Shown here piece by piece: positions 34,525 through 42,859 of a stretch of DNA of 64,000 nt (position 1 is the first letter of the stretch; every line of letters begins with the position of its first letter). The notes beneath the pieces were generated by a model, which ran no database searches, had not been told where the DNA came from, and was given only the letters and a program-made list of their open reading frames with translations. Position numbers and translations under genes: made by a program. The stretch is from NCBI GenBank assembly GCA_041675505.1, contig JBAYTR010000011.1, positions 62,001 to 126,000 on the forward strand, read 5' to 3'. The stretch comes from JAGPCK01 sp041675505. GTDB taxonomy: Bacteria; Bacteroidota; Bacteroidia; UKL13-3.

Positions 34525-34558
34525 GAAAAAAACGGCTGACAACTTAAGTCACACAGCC
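34525..34558 (-). terminator. Hairpin with T tract between the HYC_CC_PP-like and HMA genes
   Basis: GGCTG/CAGCC (34554-34558 and 34534-34538) with an inner TGAC/GTCA option, followed on the minus strand by seven or eight Ts (34525-34532). It may end the upstream operon or lower read-through into the HMA-TonB pair. Confidence 0.7.
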
Positions 34559-34562
34559 TTCA

Positions 34563-34979
34563 CTAAATCAAAAATACACCAAAGGAGAGGTACAGGCTAT
34601 TCCCTGATAGCGGAGGAGGGTTCACCCACCTGTTCACTTCACTATTCTTTAATGAGCATACCTGCACTATTGTTTTAGTCCGGTAAAATAACTGTTGCAG
34701 AGACGTGGTAAATTTGGGCCACTTCAGTTGTAAAGTCGCTGAGTTGACATGAGTGTCCTCTATGGTAACCTTTAGTTGTGTATTGCTGCAACAATTCATT
34801 TTTCTGCGCTTGGCAGGAGCAGAGCAGCAATCGTCTGTATGCTCAGCACTGAAAAGGGACAAATCAGACAGCTTACTTCCGCAGAAATGTGCTTCCAATG
34901 GAATGCCCGTACTACTCAATACGTACAACAACAGCAGCGGTATAGAAAATAATCTTTTCACGTTCATCTGTTTAGTCAA
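34563..34979 (-). CDS. HYC_CC_PP-like small cysteine-rich exported protein (copy 1)
   Basis: A 138-residue protein with an N-terminal hydrophobic segment (about 9-28) and the ordered signatures of the Bacteroidota 'HYC_CC_PP' family: HFC (31-33), CC (51-52), a second CC (63-64) and NPPP (about 118-121). Family function is unknown. The paired cysteines and histidine suggest metal binding in the envelope. It sits 10 bases after the dihaem peroxidase gene and before the HMA-TonB pair. A second copy lies at 36918-37307. The start could be Met1 or Met5. Confidence 0.75.
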   Translation of the reverse strand: MTKQMNVKRLFSIPLLLLYVLSSTGIPLEAHFCGSKLSDLSLFSAEHTDDCCSAPAKRRKMNCCSNTQLKVTIEDTHVNSATLQLKWPKFTTSLQQLFYRTKTIVQVCSLKNSEVNRWVNPPPLSGNSLYLSFGVFLI

Positions 34980-34989
34980 TAACTGTGCC

Positions 34990-36063
34990 TCAATTAGGGT
35001 CCTTAAAATCAGGATTAGAAATGAAAGAACTGTCGGTAAATGTTTTGAGAAACGCTACTAAATCAGCTTTCTCCTGAGTACTGAGATTTAGTCCTGCTTT
35101 AATTACATCCATATTGGCGTCAAGGTTAGGGGAAGTGGTTTTTACACCGGAGTTGTAGTGCTCTACTACTTGTTCCAGAGTAGTAAACCGCGAATCGTGC
35201 ATGTAAGGAGCAGTTAAGGCAATATTACGTAGAGTAGTTACTTTAAACTTTCCGTCATCAGAAGCATTACCGGTTACTTTCCCTCTGCCTTTATCGGTAA
35301 AAGAAACATCTAACCCGTTGTTGCGAAAAGCATCGTCAGTAAGTAAAGCATCCGAATGGCAATGGTTACAATCGGCCTTTCCCATAAAAAGAGCTAAGCC
35401 ACGTTTTTCCTGTTCATTCAATGCCATAGTATCACCTTCAAAATAGTATTTATCAAATCTGGAATTAAATGAAACCAGCGTACGTTCAAACTGTGCAATG
35501 GCTTTTACTACCAGGTTACTATCAATAACCGAAGTGCCGAAAGCATTAAAAAACATGGACGGGTAAAGGGGATGATTTTGCAATCGTTGTACTACCACCG
35601 GCCATTTATTGCGCATTTCAACAGGGTTAGTTACCGGATCGTGTGCTTGTTGTTCGAGAGTGCTTCGTCTGCCGTCCCAAAATAGTTTGTTGGTCCATGC
35701 CAGGTTAACAATAACCATTGCATTACGGTCACCTAGCGCTCCGTTGGTGCCTTCACTAAAGCTGCGGGGGTCAGTAAAACTATTGCCTATTTTATGACAA
35801 CTCGCACAGGATTGTGTGCTGTTATCCGACAATAGTTTTTCGTAAAATAATTTTCGGCCCAACGCCACACCTTCTTTGGTTAATGGGTTATCGGCAGGTA
35901 AAGGCATAGCACCGGCAAATGTATTTACCCATGCAGGATAGTTTACCTGAAGCGGGGTAGGGTTATAAACCGGAGTTGGGGTAGTAGTACTGTCTTTTTG
36001 TTTACAGGACAGTATCCCCAAAAGTAGGAGTGCACAAACACCCGGTAAATTTTTGCTCGTCAT
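34990..36063 (-). CDS. Dihaem cytochrome c peroxidase/MauG-type lipoprotein
   Basis: A 357-residue lipoprotein (lipobox GILSC, Cys20) with two haem c sites, SCASCH (about 89-94) and DCNHCH (about 232-237), in the layout of bacterial dihaem peroxidases. The family blocks 'GRKLFYEKLLSDNSTQSCASCHK', 'NLAWTNKLFWDGR' and 'TLRNIALTAPYMHDSRF' (about 278-294; Met as distal ligand) are present in order. It would reduce hydrogen peroxide in the periplasm or, as MauG relatives do, oxidise a protein or metal centre. It follows the T9SS thioredoxin-like gene by 2 bases, so they share a transcript. Confidence 0.9.
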   Translation of the reverse strand: MTSKNLPGVCALLLLGILSCKQKDSTTTPTPVYNPTPLQVNYPAWVNTFAGAMPLPADNPLTKEGVALGRKLFYEKLLSDNSTQSCASCHKIGNSFTDPRSFSEGTNGALGDRNAMVIVNLAWTNKLFWDGRRSTLEQQAHDPVTNPVEMRNKWPVVVQRLQNHPLYPSMFFNAFGTSVIDSNLVVKAIAQFERTLVSFNSRFDKYYFEGDTMALNEQEKRGLALFMGKADCNHCHSDALLTDDAFRNNGLDVSFTDKGRGKVTGNASDDGKFKVTTLRNIALTAPYMHDSRFTTLEQVVEHYNSGVKTTSPNLDANMDVIKAGLNLSTQEKADLVAFLKTFTDSSFISNPDFKDPN

Positions 36064-36065
36064 AA

Positions 36066-36818
36066 TTAACGTATAATTAATTTTTGACGTTGTACTGAAC
36101 CATCGGAAGTTGAAACCGAAACAAAATATACACCGGCTTTCAAATCAAGATTAAGGTGATGTTTCCCACGACTTAATGAGGCGAATTTTGCCACCGTTTT
36201 ACCGCTAAGGTCGGAAATACTCATCGTGTGTGCTGCTTCGTTTAATTGAAACTCAATGTAAGTACTTGCAGGATTGGGATACACTTGAAAAACCTCAGCA
36301 GGAACAGGAGTTTCCACGGCTGTGGCTACCAAAGCACTGTTTATGGCTGCTGTGATGGTAGTATTGTCTGAAGGAGAGTAGCCCTGTTTTTTATAAAATA
36401 CTTTGTGAAACGGTCCGCCCACTACCACAATAGTTGGCATACCCATGCCTCCGTAGTAACTTACATCCGATGCTCCTGTGGGGAACATGGTAGTATGAGA
36501 GAGGTTGTTAGTGCTTTTCCAGTTTTGCAACTGCGCACAGGTGTATGAATCTGTAAAACCAATGCTGTAACTTTTCACTTTACCGGGATTAGAACTGTTG
36601 AACTGGTTGTATACAGGTTTTAATCCGTTGGCTGCTGTGATACAAGGCGCGCAATCCATCATTACATATTCCAGAATAATGACATTGCCTGCATTTAACT
36701 CAGCAAACAGGTGATGAGAATTACCATCACAATCATTTTTGGTCCAGTCTTGTGCGGTAGTTTGTGCTTTTGCAAACATTGTGGCGCATACAGCGGCTAT
36801 GAAGATTATCTTTTTCAT
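36066..36818 (-). CDS. Secreted thioredoxin-like protein with T9SS sorting domain
   Basis: A 250-residue protein with signal peptide (1-19), a thioredoxin-fold domain (20-165) and a T9SS type A sorting domain (from VYPNP near 179 to KLIIR). The redox motif is CAPC in 'EYVMMDCAPCITA' (near 56-59) and the cis-proline loop is 'GGMGMPTIVVV'. A redox-active TlpA/SCO-like domain carried to the cell surface by T9SS is uncommon. It could reduce or handle thiols or copper outside the cell. It begins the transcript that continues into the dihaem peroxidase 2 bases on. Confidence 0.85.
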   Translation of the reverse strand: MKKIIFIAAVCATMFAKAQTTAQDWTKNDCDGNSHHLFAELNAGNVIILEYVMMDCAPCITAANGLKPVYNQFNSSNPGKVKSYSIGFTDSYTCAQLQNWKSTNNLSHTTMFPTGASDVSYYGGMGMPTIVVVGGPFHKVFYKKQGYSPSDNTTITAAINSALVATAVETPVPAEVFQVYPNPASTYIEFQLNEAAHTMSISDLSGKTVAKFASLSRGKHHLNLDLKAGVYFVSVSTSDGSVQRQKLIIR

Positions 36819-36917
36819 TTGATTTTATTTTTGATGAAAGAACGGTGTCTTTCGGTTAATACTAAAAATAAGAAATGTTAAAACAATGGCAGACGGACAT
36901 AACAAAGTCCGATGAGT

Positions 36918-37307
36918 TTACAGCCTGAAGTTCTGAAGTAAGAGATAAATACTTTGAAATAAGGAGGGTGGCGCTTTGGATGAAATAAATGATTCAACAG
37001 GTATAGTATGAGCACCGTAAAGACAAATCAGTTTATTGGCAAAAAATAATGTGGTAGAAAATACTAAGGGTGGTGTACAATTTTCTGAAGCAGTAAAATG
37101 GTCTTTAATTTTAAAATAAGCTGCTGAAGTAGAACAGCAGGATTTGTTTTTAGCGGCTTTTTTCTTACTGCATTTACAGGATTCAGCTTTACTGCCGAAA
37201 AGCCCTACAGAGGCTACCTTACTTCCGCACCAGTGCGCATTTACGTTCACTCCTGTGGAGAGCAAAGTAAACCAGCCGGTAAATAAAAGAAGTAAAATTG
37301 ATTTCAT
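36918..37307 (-). CDS. HYC_CC_PP-like small cysteine-rich exported protein (copy 2)
   Basis: A 129-residue paralogue of the 34563-34979 product, with the same order of marks: signal-like segment (1-22), HWC (25-27), CKC (44-46), CC (57-58) and APP (about 112-114). Its middle is Lys-rich (CSKKKAAKNK). Similarity is limited to the motifs and general layout, so this is an old duplication. It is probably exported and metal-binding. It precedes the T9SS thioredoxin-like gene by about 100 bases and follows the slyD terminator. Confidence 0.7.
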   Translation of the reverse strand: MKSILLLLFTGWFTLLSTGVNVNAHWCGSKVASVGLFGSKAESCKCSKKKAAKNKSCCSTSAAYFKIKDHFTASENCTPPLVFSTTLFFANKLICLYGAHTIPVESFISSKAPPSLFQSIYLLLQNFRL

Positions 37308-37342
37308 CTGTTCTTCAAAGTTAAATCAAATTTTACTAAATA

Positions 37343-37368
37343 AAAAAAGTCCTGCTGGGCAGGACTTT
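37343..37368 (-). terminator. Terminator of the SlyD-like gene
   Basis: AAAGTCCTGC (37346-37355), loop TGG, GCAGGACTTT (37359-37368): a 10-bp perfect stem with a T tract of seven on the minus strand. Confidence 0.9.
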
Positions 37369-37391
37369 TCTGTCGTATAAACGTTTTAGTG

Positions 37392-37871
37392 TTATTCCTG
37401 AACTTCGCCTAAAGCAATTTCCTGCTCCGATCCGTCACGAACACCTACTACCGTTCCCGAAAAAATAAGGCTTTGTCCGGCTAAAGGGTGGTTAAAATCC
37501 ATATGAACGTGTTCATCATGAATTTCAGCAATTACACCATACAGTGTATTACCGTTCTGATCTTGCATAGGAATACTGTTTCCTACATGAAGAATATCAT
37601 CAGGAGCACCTTCCACCATAAAAATACTGCGCGGAATGGGCACAACCTCTTCGGGATTATATTCTCCGTAAGCATCAGCTGGTTCAATGGTGAACTTGAA
37701 GGAATCTCCGGCTTTTAAACCGGCCAGGTTACTGTCAAAACCTGCAATGGTATTGCCTGCTCCGTGAACAAATGAAAAAGGACGGCTGTCATCTGCTTTG
37801 TCGGCCATGTCTCCGTTAGTCAGGTGTAGTTCGTAATGTACTGTAACTACTTTGTTGTTTTCTACAATCAT
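37392..37871 (-). CDS. FKBP-type peptidyl-prolyl isomerase, SlyD-like
   Basis: A 159-residue cytoplasmic protein of the SlyD class: an FKBP domain (about 1-72 and 128-150) interrupted by an insert-in-flap chaperone domain (about 73-125), with marks 'SFVHGAGNTIAGFDSNLAGLKAGD' and 'MDFNHPLAGQSLIFSGTVVGV'. It combines proline isomerisation with chaperone activity. The His/Cys-rich nickel-binding tail of E. coli SlyD is missing; the C-terminus is short and acidic, so a nickel role is not supported. It is a single gene with its own terminator. Confidence 0.92.
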   Translation of the reverse strand: MIVENNKVVTVHYELHLTNGDMADKADDSRPFSFVHGAGNTIAGFDSNLAGLKAGDSFKFTIEPADAYGEYNPEEVVPIPRSIFMVEGAPDDILHVGNSIPMQDQNGNTLYGVIAEIHDEHVHMDFNHPLAGQSLIFSGTVVGVRDGSEQEIALGEVQE

Positions 37872-37922
37872 GAATTTAAAAATTTCGGGCGAAGGTAGTT
37901 AAATTGATTTACAATACATTAA

Positions 37923-38390
37923 CTACACACCAAAACCCGGAGTGCTGCTGTTGTCAAAATGGGGTGCACGTGGATTACGCTCGTTGTAGTAAGCCTTAAC
38001 CATGTCTTTATTGGTAATAATTCCTTTAATGATATTGTTCTCTGCAACCGGTAAAGCCTGAAATTTTTTCTCAGCCAGAATTTCGAGGGCCTCATCTATT
38101 TCAGCACCCGGCTTCACTGTGGTAGGGTTAGCCGTCATCAGTTTATTTATATCAAAATCTGCATCGAGGTGTGCTTTATCTATACTTTCACCATGTTCCA
38201 GCTTTCTGTAAAGGTAATACAGGGCATCTTTACTGGAAATAATACCGATAATAAGGTCATTTTCTACTACCGGAAGGTGCTGAATATTGAACTGATTGAA
38301 AAAGTCCATAATCTGTGAAAACTTGCTGTTCAGATTGGCTACAATCACTTTCTCGGTCATAATTTGTTCGATACGGATGTCTTTACTCAT
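37923..38390 (-). CDS. CBS-domain pair protein
   Basis: A 155-residue protein made of two CBS motifs in tandem (about 8-65 and 85-142) with nothing else but a short polar tail. Repeated elements are 'FNIQHLPVVENDLIIGIISSKDAL' and 'KKFQALPVAENNIIKGIITNKDMV'. Stand-alone CBS pairs bind adenosine nucleotides and act as energy or redox sensors on partner enzymes. No partner is evident from the neighbours. Confidence 0.88.
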   Translation of the reverse strand: MSKDIRIEQIMTEKVIVANLNSKFSQIMDFFNQFNIQHLPVVENDLIIGIISSKDALYYLYRKLEHGESIDKAHLDADFDINKLMTANPTTVKPGAEIDEALEILAEKKFQALPVAENNIIKGIITNKDMVKAYYNERNPRAPHFDNSSTPGFGV

Positions 38391-38456
38391 TTGTATTTTA
38401 TTAGTGGTTCAAATTTGTTTCAAAATAAAAGGATTTACCATGATTTTCATCATGCA

Positions 38457-39062
38457 TTATTTCAACAGGTCAAATAAAATCTGATACGTTTGCTGAGGAA
38501 ATGGCGGCCATTCAACTGCATCTGAAAGGTTAATCTGCGTAGCAATTTTGAAAAATCCCTGTCGGTTAATTGTGTGTGAGAGTGAAGTTTCAGATATAGA
38601 AAGTGTCGGAAGAAAAAATACAGAATCAACATCTTGTTCCCATATATTTTCTCCGGTGTAAAGCAGCCAATCAGAGCTTAAAGAAGCTGAAAAAAACGGT
38701 AAGGAGTGGTTGACACGTGAAAATGTTTTACCCTGTACGGTAAAATGCAGGCTCCAGCCATGCCCCCAACGGAAAATGGTTCGACAGATAACTTCTGTAT
38801 CAGTGCTGTAAAGTCGGGGACAATCCAACACAATGTAAGGGTAGCCTTTAAAGTTTTCTCCTTTACTCACTTTTAATCCGGCCCTTTGAATACCCGTTTT
38901 TAGAAACACAGAAGTTACTACTTCTTGCAGCAGTTGCTCTCCAAACTGCTCAAGTGCCACAACAATCTTGGCGGTAAGTTCCCGCTTCACATCAAAGAAA
39001 TTTGTATTCGAGGCAATTTCAAGTTCAGCATTTGTTGGTATAATTTTGGTATTTTGCGCCAT
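38457..39062 (-). CDS. Conserved hypothetical protein, 201 aa
   Basis: I do not recognise the family. It has no signal peptide or membrane segment. An N-terminal helical half (about 22-65, 'FFDVKRELTAKIVVALEQFGEQLLQEVV') is followed by a beta-rich half with many aromatics ('CRTIFRWGHGWSLHFTVQGK', 'SLPFFSASLSSDWLLYTG'). It is divergent from the lptF/G-type gene: the two start codons are only 17 bases apart, so each promoter must lie in the other's 5' region or the mRNAs are nearly leaderless. Confidence 0.65.
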   Translation of the reverse strand: MAQNTKIIPTNAELEIASNTNFFDVKRELTAKIVVALEQFGEQLLQEVVTSVFLKTGIQRAGLKVSKGENFKGYPYIVLDCPRLYSTDTEVICRTIFRWGHGWSLHFTVQGKTFSRVNHSLPFFSASLSSDWLLYTGENIWEQDVDSVFFLPTLSISETSLSHTINRQGFFKIATQINLSDAVEWPPFPQQTYQILFDLLK

Positions 39063-39079
39063 ATTCCAACAAATATCGT

Positions 39080-40534
39080 TTGAAAAAGCTTCACGTTTTA
39101 GTACTCAAGGCATTTATAGGTCCGTTTTTCGCTACTTTTTTTGTGGCCATTTTTGTTCTGCTCATGCAATTCCTGTGGAAGTATGTGGATGATTTGGTAG
39201 GCAAAGGACTTGACGGGCTGGTGATAGGAGAGCTGCTGCTCTACTCTTCAGCCAGTTTGGTGCCTATGGCTTTGCCGCTGGCCATTTTGCTTTCCTCCAT
39301 CATGACCTTTGGAAATCTGGGGGAGCATTATGAGATGGTCGCTATCAAAGCTGCCGGTGTTCCGTTAAGAAAGGTGTTTATGCCCATGTTTGTGGTAATG
39401 ATATTCATCTGTTTGAGTGCCTTCTTTATTTCCAACATTGTTATACCTAAAGCCAACCTCAAAAGTAAATCACTGCTTTATGATGTGAGGCAACAGAAAC
39501 CTTCTTTACTCATTAAAGAAGGAGTTTTTAATAATGACATTGAAGGTTACAGCATGCGCATTGGGCGTAAAGGCGAAGACAATGAGACCATATACGATGT
39601 GGTAATTTATGATAACAGGGTAACTTCATCAACCGGCCGTAGTGTGATAGTGGCAGAATGGGGCCGGATGACAATGTCGGAAGATAAACGCTACCTTTTC
39701 CTTAACCTGTTTAAAGGAAAACGTTTTGAAGAAATGCCCCAGCGCGACTTTAGAAGACGTAATTACCCGCACAATGTTTTGAAGTTCGGAGAAGAATACA
39801 TCACCATTGATTTAAGTTCTTTCAGTTTTAACCGCACCAATGAAGATCTTTTTAAAGACAGTTATCACATGCTCAATGTGGTAGAATTACAAAATGCCGC
39901 AGACTCCGTTTACAAATCAAAAGAGAAGCTGATGGCACTCATACCTGATTATACTAAAATATATTACCGCATACACGACACCTCTTTAACTGCCTTACAC
40001 CTAACTACTACACTCCCTGGCGATAACATGACCAAAGTGTTTAAGCACATTGACAGCGAACTTTTATACAGCAATGCTTTAAGTAGCGCACGTACAGTGA
40101 AAAGTATAACCGACTACGGCAGTCAGGCTCTGGTGGCCGAAAATAAAACATGGACACGTTACTGGGTAGAGTGGCACAGAAAATACACGCTCTCATTTGC
40201 CTGCATGGTATTGTTCTTTATAGGTGCGCCACTAGGCACCATTATTCGCAAAGGAGGCTTTGGTACACCCGTGGTTATCTCTGTAATTCTGTATGTGGTT
40301 TACCACATAGTTTCAATGATGGGAGAGAAGTTTGCCCGCCAATTAATTCTAACACCCTTTATGGGCATGTGGTTTTCTACTTTTGTACTCACGCCTCTCG
40401 GTGTGTTTCTTACCTACAAGGCTTCTGTTGATTCCAATCTGTTTAACTCTGAGGAGTACATACGTTTCTTTAACAAAGTGAAAAAACTATTCATAAAAAA
40501 ATCTAAGGATGAAAGTACTGTTCATAGCCAATAA
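39080..40534 (+). CDS. LptF/LptG-family (YjgP/YjgQ) permease
   Basis: A 484-residue inner-membrane permease with the LptF/G layout: membrane helices near 13-35, 50-75 and 98-122, a large periplasmic beta-jellyroll domain (about 125-350), then three C-terminal helices (about 360-465). 'SLVPMALPLAILLSSIMTFGNLGEHYEMVAIKAAGVPL' is the conserved coupling helix contacting LptB. With LptB it drives lipopolysaccharide extraction from the inner membrane. Bacteroidota often have several such proteins, so I do not say F or G. The start is TTG at 39080; no better Met fits. The 3' end overlaps the next gene by 26 bases. Confidence 0.88.
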   Translation: MKKLHVLVLKAFIGPFFATFFVAIFVLLMQFLWKYVDDLVGKGLDGLVIGELLLYSSASLVPMALPLAILLSSIMTFGNLGEHYEMVAIKAAGVPLRKVFMPMFVVMIFICLSAFFISNIVIPKANLKSKSLLYDVRQQKPSLLIKEGVFNNDIEGYSMRIGRKGEDNETIYDVVIYDNRVTSSTGRSVIVAEWGRMTMSEDKRYLFLNLFKGKRFEEMPQRDFRRRNYPHNVLKFGEEYITIDLSSFSFNRTNEDLFKDSYHMLNVVELQNAADSVYKSKEKLMALIPDYTKIYYRIHDTSLTALHLTTTLPGDNMTKVFKHIDSELLYSNALSSARTVKSITDYGSQALVAENKTWTRYWVEWHRKYTLSFACMVLFFIGAPLGTIIRKGGFGTPVVISVILYVVYHIVSMMGEKFARQLILTPFMGMWFSTFVLTPLGVFLTYKASVDSNLFNSEEYIRFFNKVKKLFIKKSKDESTVHSQ

Positions 40535-41702
40535 AGTTCCCTTTCCGCCTAAAGACGGAGGTAGTCTGGCTACATACAATCTAATTAAGGGCCTTGAAGC
40601 CAAAGGGGCTGAGGTTACTTTCTTCGGGTTAAATACCAATAAACATCACGTTGATGTAAAACGTGTGGCCCAAGAAAATCCGGCTATCCGATTTATTACC
40701 TATCCTGTAAAACTTAAGGTAACACCCGTAGGAGCATTTTTCAGTTTATTGAAAGGTGATTCGTATAACATTTCCCGTTTCAAATTCAGTGAGGTAACTA
40801 AGGGACTGAGTGATTTGCTTCAGAAAGAGGAGTTCGACATCATACACCTCGAAACATTGTTTATGATGCCCTACTTTGAGACTATCAAAAAGTACAGCAA
40901 AGCCAAAGTGGTGCTTCGTACTCAAAATGTAGAACACGTTATTTGGGACCTGATGGCTGAAGAAGCCAAAGGGGTGCTGAAAAAATGGTACTTGAAGCTG
41001 CTTGCCGGAAGATTGATGGAGTATGAAATTCAACAGTTCAATAAGCCTGATATGATGTTGGCTATTTCATCAGAAGATGCTGCGCTGTTCCGCAATCTGG
41101 GGTGTATTATACCAATGGAAATACTCCCGACAGGTTTTGATTTTGATAAGCTCGAAACATACAAGAACATTATACCAGAAAGAGACTTTTTTCATGTGGG
41201 TGCCATGGATTGGAAACCAAATTCTGAGGGAATGAACTGGTTTCTCACCAAGGTTTGGAGTGCTTTTTCGGCCAAATACCCGGAACAAAAAATGCATCTG
41301 GCCGGCCGCAAAATGCCAGCACATTTTACCGATATGGGGAATGATTCACTGGTAGTGCATGGAGAAGTAGAAAGCGCATATGAATTTATGGCTCAACACG
41401 AGGTAATGGTGGTTCCTTTATTCTCAGGCAGCGGATTGCGTATTAAAATTATAGAAGCCATGGCCATGGGTAAATGTATTATTGCCACACCTTTGGCAGC
41501 ATCGGGCATTGCCATTAAAGATGACATTCACATTATGATTGCCGATGGTGTAGTTGAATTTATTCGCTGCATGGAAACCTGCAAAAACAACCCCGAAAAA
41601 GTAAAAAGAATAGCTGCAAAAGCACAAGAGTTTGCCATAGGGAACTTTGACAACAGGATATTAGCCGACAGAGTTTATAAGTACTACAACAATTTGTTAT
41701 GA
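40509..41702 (+). CDS. GT4-type glycosyltransferase
   Basis: A 397-residue GT-B-fold glycosyltransferase of the GT4 type. The N-terminal Rossmann half has the glycine-rich acceptor loop (KVPFPPKDGGSLATYNLI, 9-26); the C-terminal half has 'FFHVGAMDWKPNSEGMNWFL', 'LAGRKMP' and the donor-binding E-x7-E region in 'GSGLRIKIIEAMAMGKCIIATP' (about 302-323). Retaining transfer from a nucleotide sugar at the cytoplasmic membrane face is expected, probably for surface polysaccharide or LPS. It overlaps lptF/G by 26 bases and the next GT by 4 bases, so translation is coupled. Confidence 0.88.
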   Translation: MKVLFIANKVPFPPKDGGSLATYNLIKGLEAKGAEVTFFGLNTNKHHVDVKRVAQENPAIRFITYPVKLKVTPVGAFFSLLKGDSYNISRFKFSEVTKGLSDLLQKEEFDIIHLETLFMMPYFETIKKYSKAKVVLRTQNVEHVIWDLMAEEAKGVLKKWYLKLLAGRLMEYEIQQFNKPDMMLAISSEDAALFRNLGCIIPMEILPTGFDFDKLETYKNIIPERDFFHVGAMDWKPNSEGMNWFLTKVWSAFSAKYPEQKMHLAGRKMPAHFTDMGNDSLVVHGEVESAYEFMAQHEVMVVPLFSGSGLRIKIIEAMAMGKCIIATPLAASGIAIKDDIHIMIADGVVEFIRCMETCKNNPEKVKRIAAKAQEFAIGNFDNRILADRVYKYYNNLL

Positions 41703-42859
41703 TACCGGAGGTGTTGTTTTGGTTGCTTATTTTTCTGGTATTTCACTCCTACGTGCTTTATCCCTTCTTGTTGCAACAGGCTGCATCAGGAAAAGAGTTA
41801 CCCAAAATTGAACCGGTTAAAAATCTTCCTGAAGTATATGTGGTATTATCCGTTTACAACGGGGAAAGAGTGATAAGCAAAAACCTGTTGTCTGTTGTTG
41901 CTTCAACCTATCCGAAAGAAAAGTTATTTGCCTTAACCGGATCTGACGCTTCTGATGACTGCACCAATGAAATCATTACCACATTAGCCGCCCAACATAC
42001 ACAAATCAAACCTTTTTGTTTTAACGAACGCAGGGGCAAAATAAAAGTAGTCAATGAACTGCTTTCAAAAGTTCCGGATGATGCGGTGGTGATTATGACC
42101 GATGTATCGGCCTCTTTTCATCCGCAGTGCATTGAAGTTTTAGTACAACGTTTACTGCAAAATGATTCAACAGGCTTGGTGGGAGCAAACATTATCAAAG
42201 GCGAACACCGCAGCGATGGAATCTCCTACCAGGAAAAGGCATATTATGAAAGAGAACTTACTATAAAACATCAGGAAGGTGTTTTGTGGGGAGCGAGTAT
42301 GGGAGCTTTTGGGGCCTGCTATGCCATACGCAAAAAAGACATGCAGCCTATACCTGAAAACTTTATGGTAGATGACTTTTTTATGACCATGCAGGTAATG
42401 CAAAAAGGTAAAAAATCCATTTACGATATGGATGCGCTTACTTACATGGACTTGCCCAATACTTCCGGAGTAGAGTTTAAAAGAAAAGTACGTATTTCAA
42501 CGGGCAATTTTCAAAATATGCAGTTGTTTTGGAACATGCTGTTTCGTTTTAATGGTGTGGCATTTGCATTTTGGTCGCACAAAGCTATCAGGTGGATAGG
42601 GCCTTTTATATTGATTACGTTATTAGGGCTCAGTTTTTTTCTACAAGACAGGAATACCATTTATAAACTGGCCTTTTACAGTCAACTAGTGCTGGTTTGT
42701 ACGCCAATCTTTAACTATTTTTCAGAAAAGCTTCAAATCCACCTGAAATTGCTGAAATTTGCAGCTCATTTTTACCTGATGAATCTGGGTGTTTTAGTCG
42801 GTTTCATCAGGTTTTGTAAAGGAGTAAAGAACAATGTTTGGCAACCAACCCAACGGTGA
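41699..42859 (+). CDS. GT2-type membrane glycosyltransferase
   Basis: A 386-residue GT-A-fold enzyme with a short N-terminal membrane helix (about 5-22), a GT2 domain (about 44-260) and three C-terminal membrane segments (about 285-365). 'VYVVLSVYNGERVISKNLLSV' opens the nucleotide-binding domain, the DxD-like site is 'IMTDVSA' and 'GWG'-like acceptor features appear as 'WGASMGAFGACYAIRK'. It is a processive-type or lipid-linked-sugar transferase by layout. ATGA overlap with GT4 upstream; the 3' end overlaps ribBA by 26 bases. Confidence 0.85.
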   Translation: MIPEVLFWLLIFLVFHSYVLYPFLLQQAASGKELPKIEPVKNLPEVYVVLSVYNGERVISKNLLSVVASTYPKEKLFALTGSDASDDCTNEIITTLAAQHTQIKPFCFNERRGKIKVVNELLSKVPDDAVVIMTDVSASFHPQCIEVLVQRLLQNDSTGLVGANIIKGEHRSDGISYQEKAYYERELTIKHQEGVLWGASMGAFGACYAIRKKDMQPIPENFMVDDFFMTMQVMQKGKKSIYDMDALTYMDLPNTSGVEFKRKVRISTGNFQNMQLFWNMLFRFNGVAFAFWSHKAIRWIGPFILITLLGLSFFLQDRNTIYKLAFYSQLVLVCTPIFNYFSEKLQIHLKLLKFAAHFYLMNLGVLVGFIRFCKGVKNNVWQPTQR

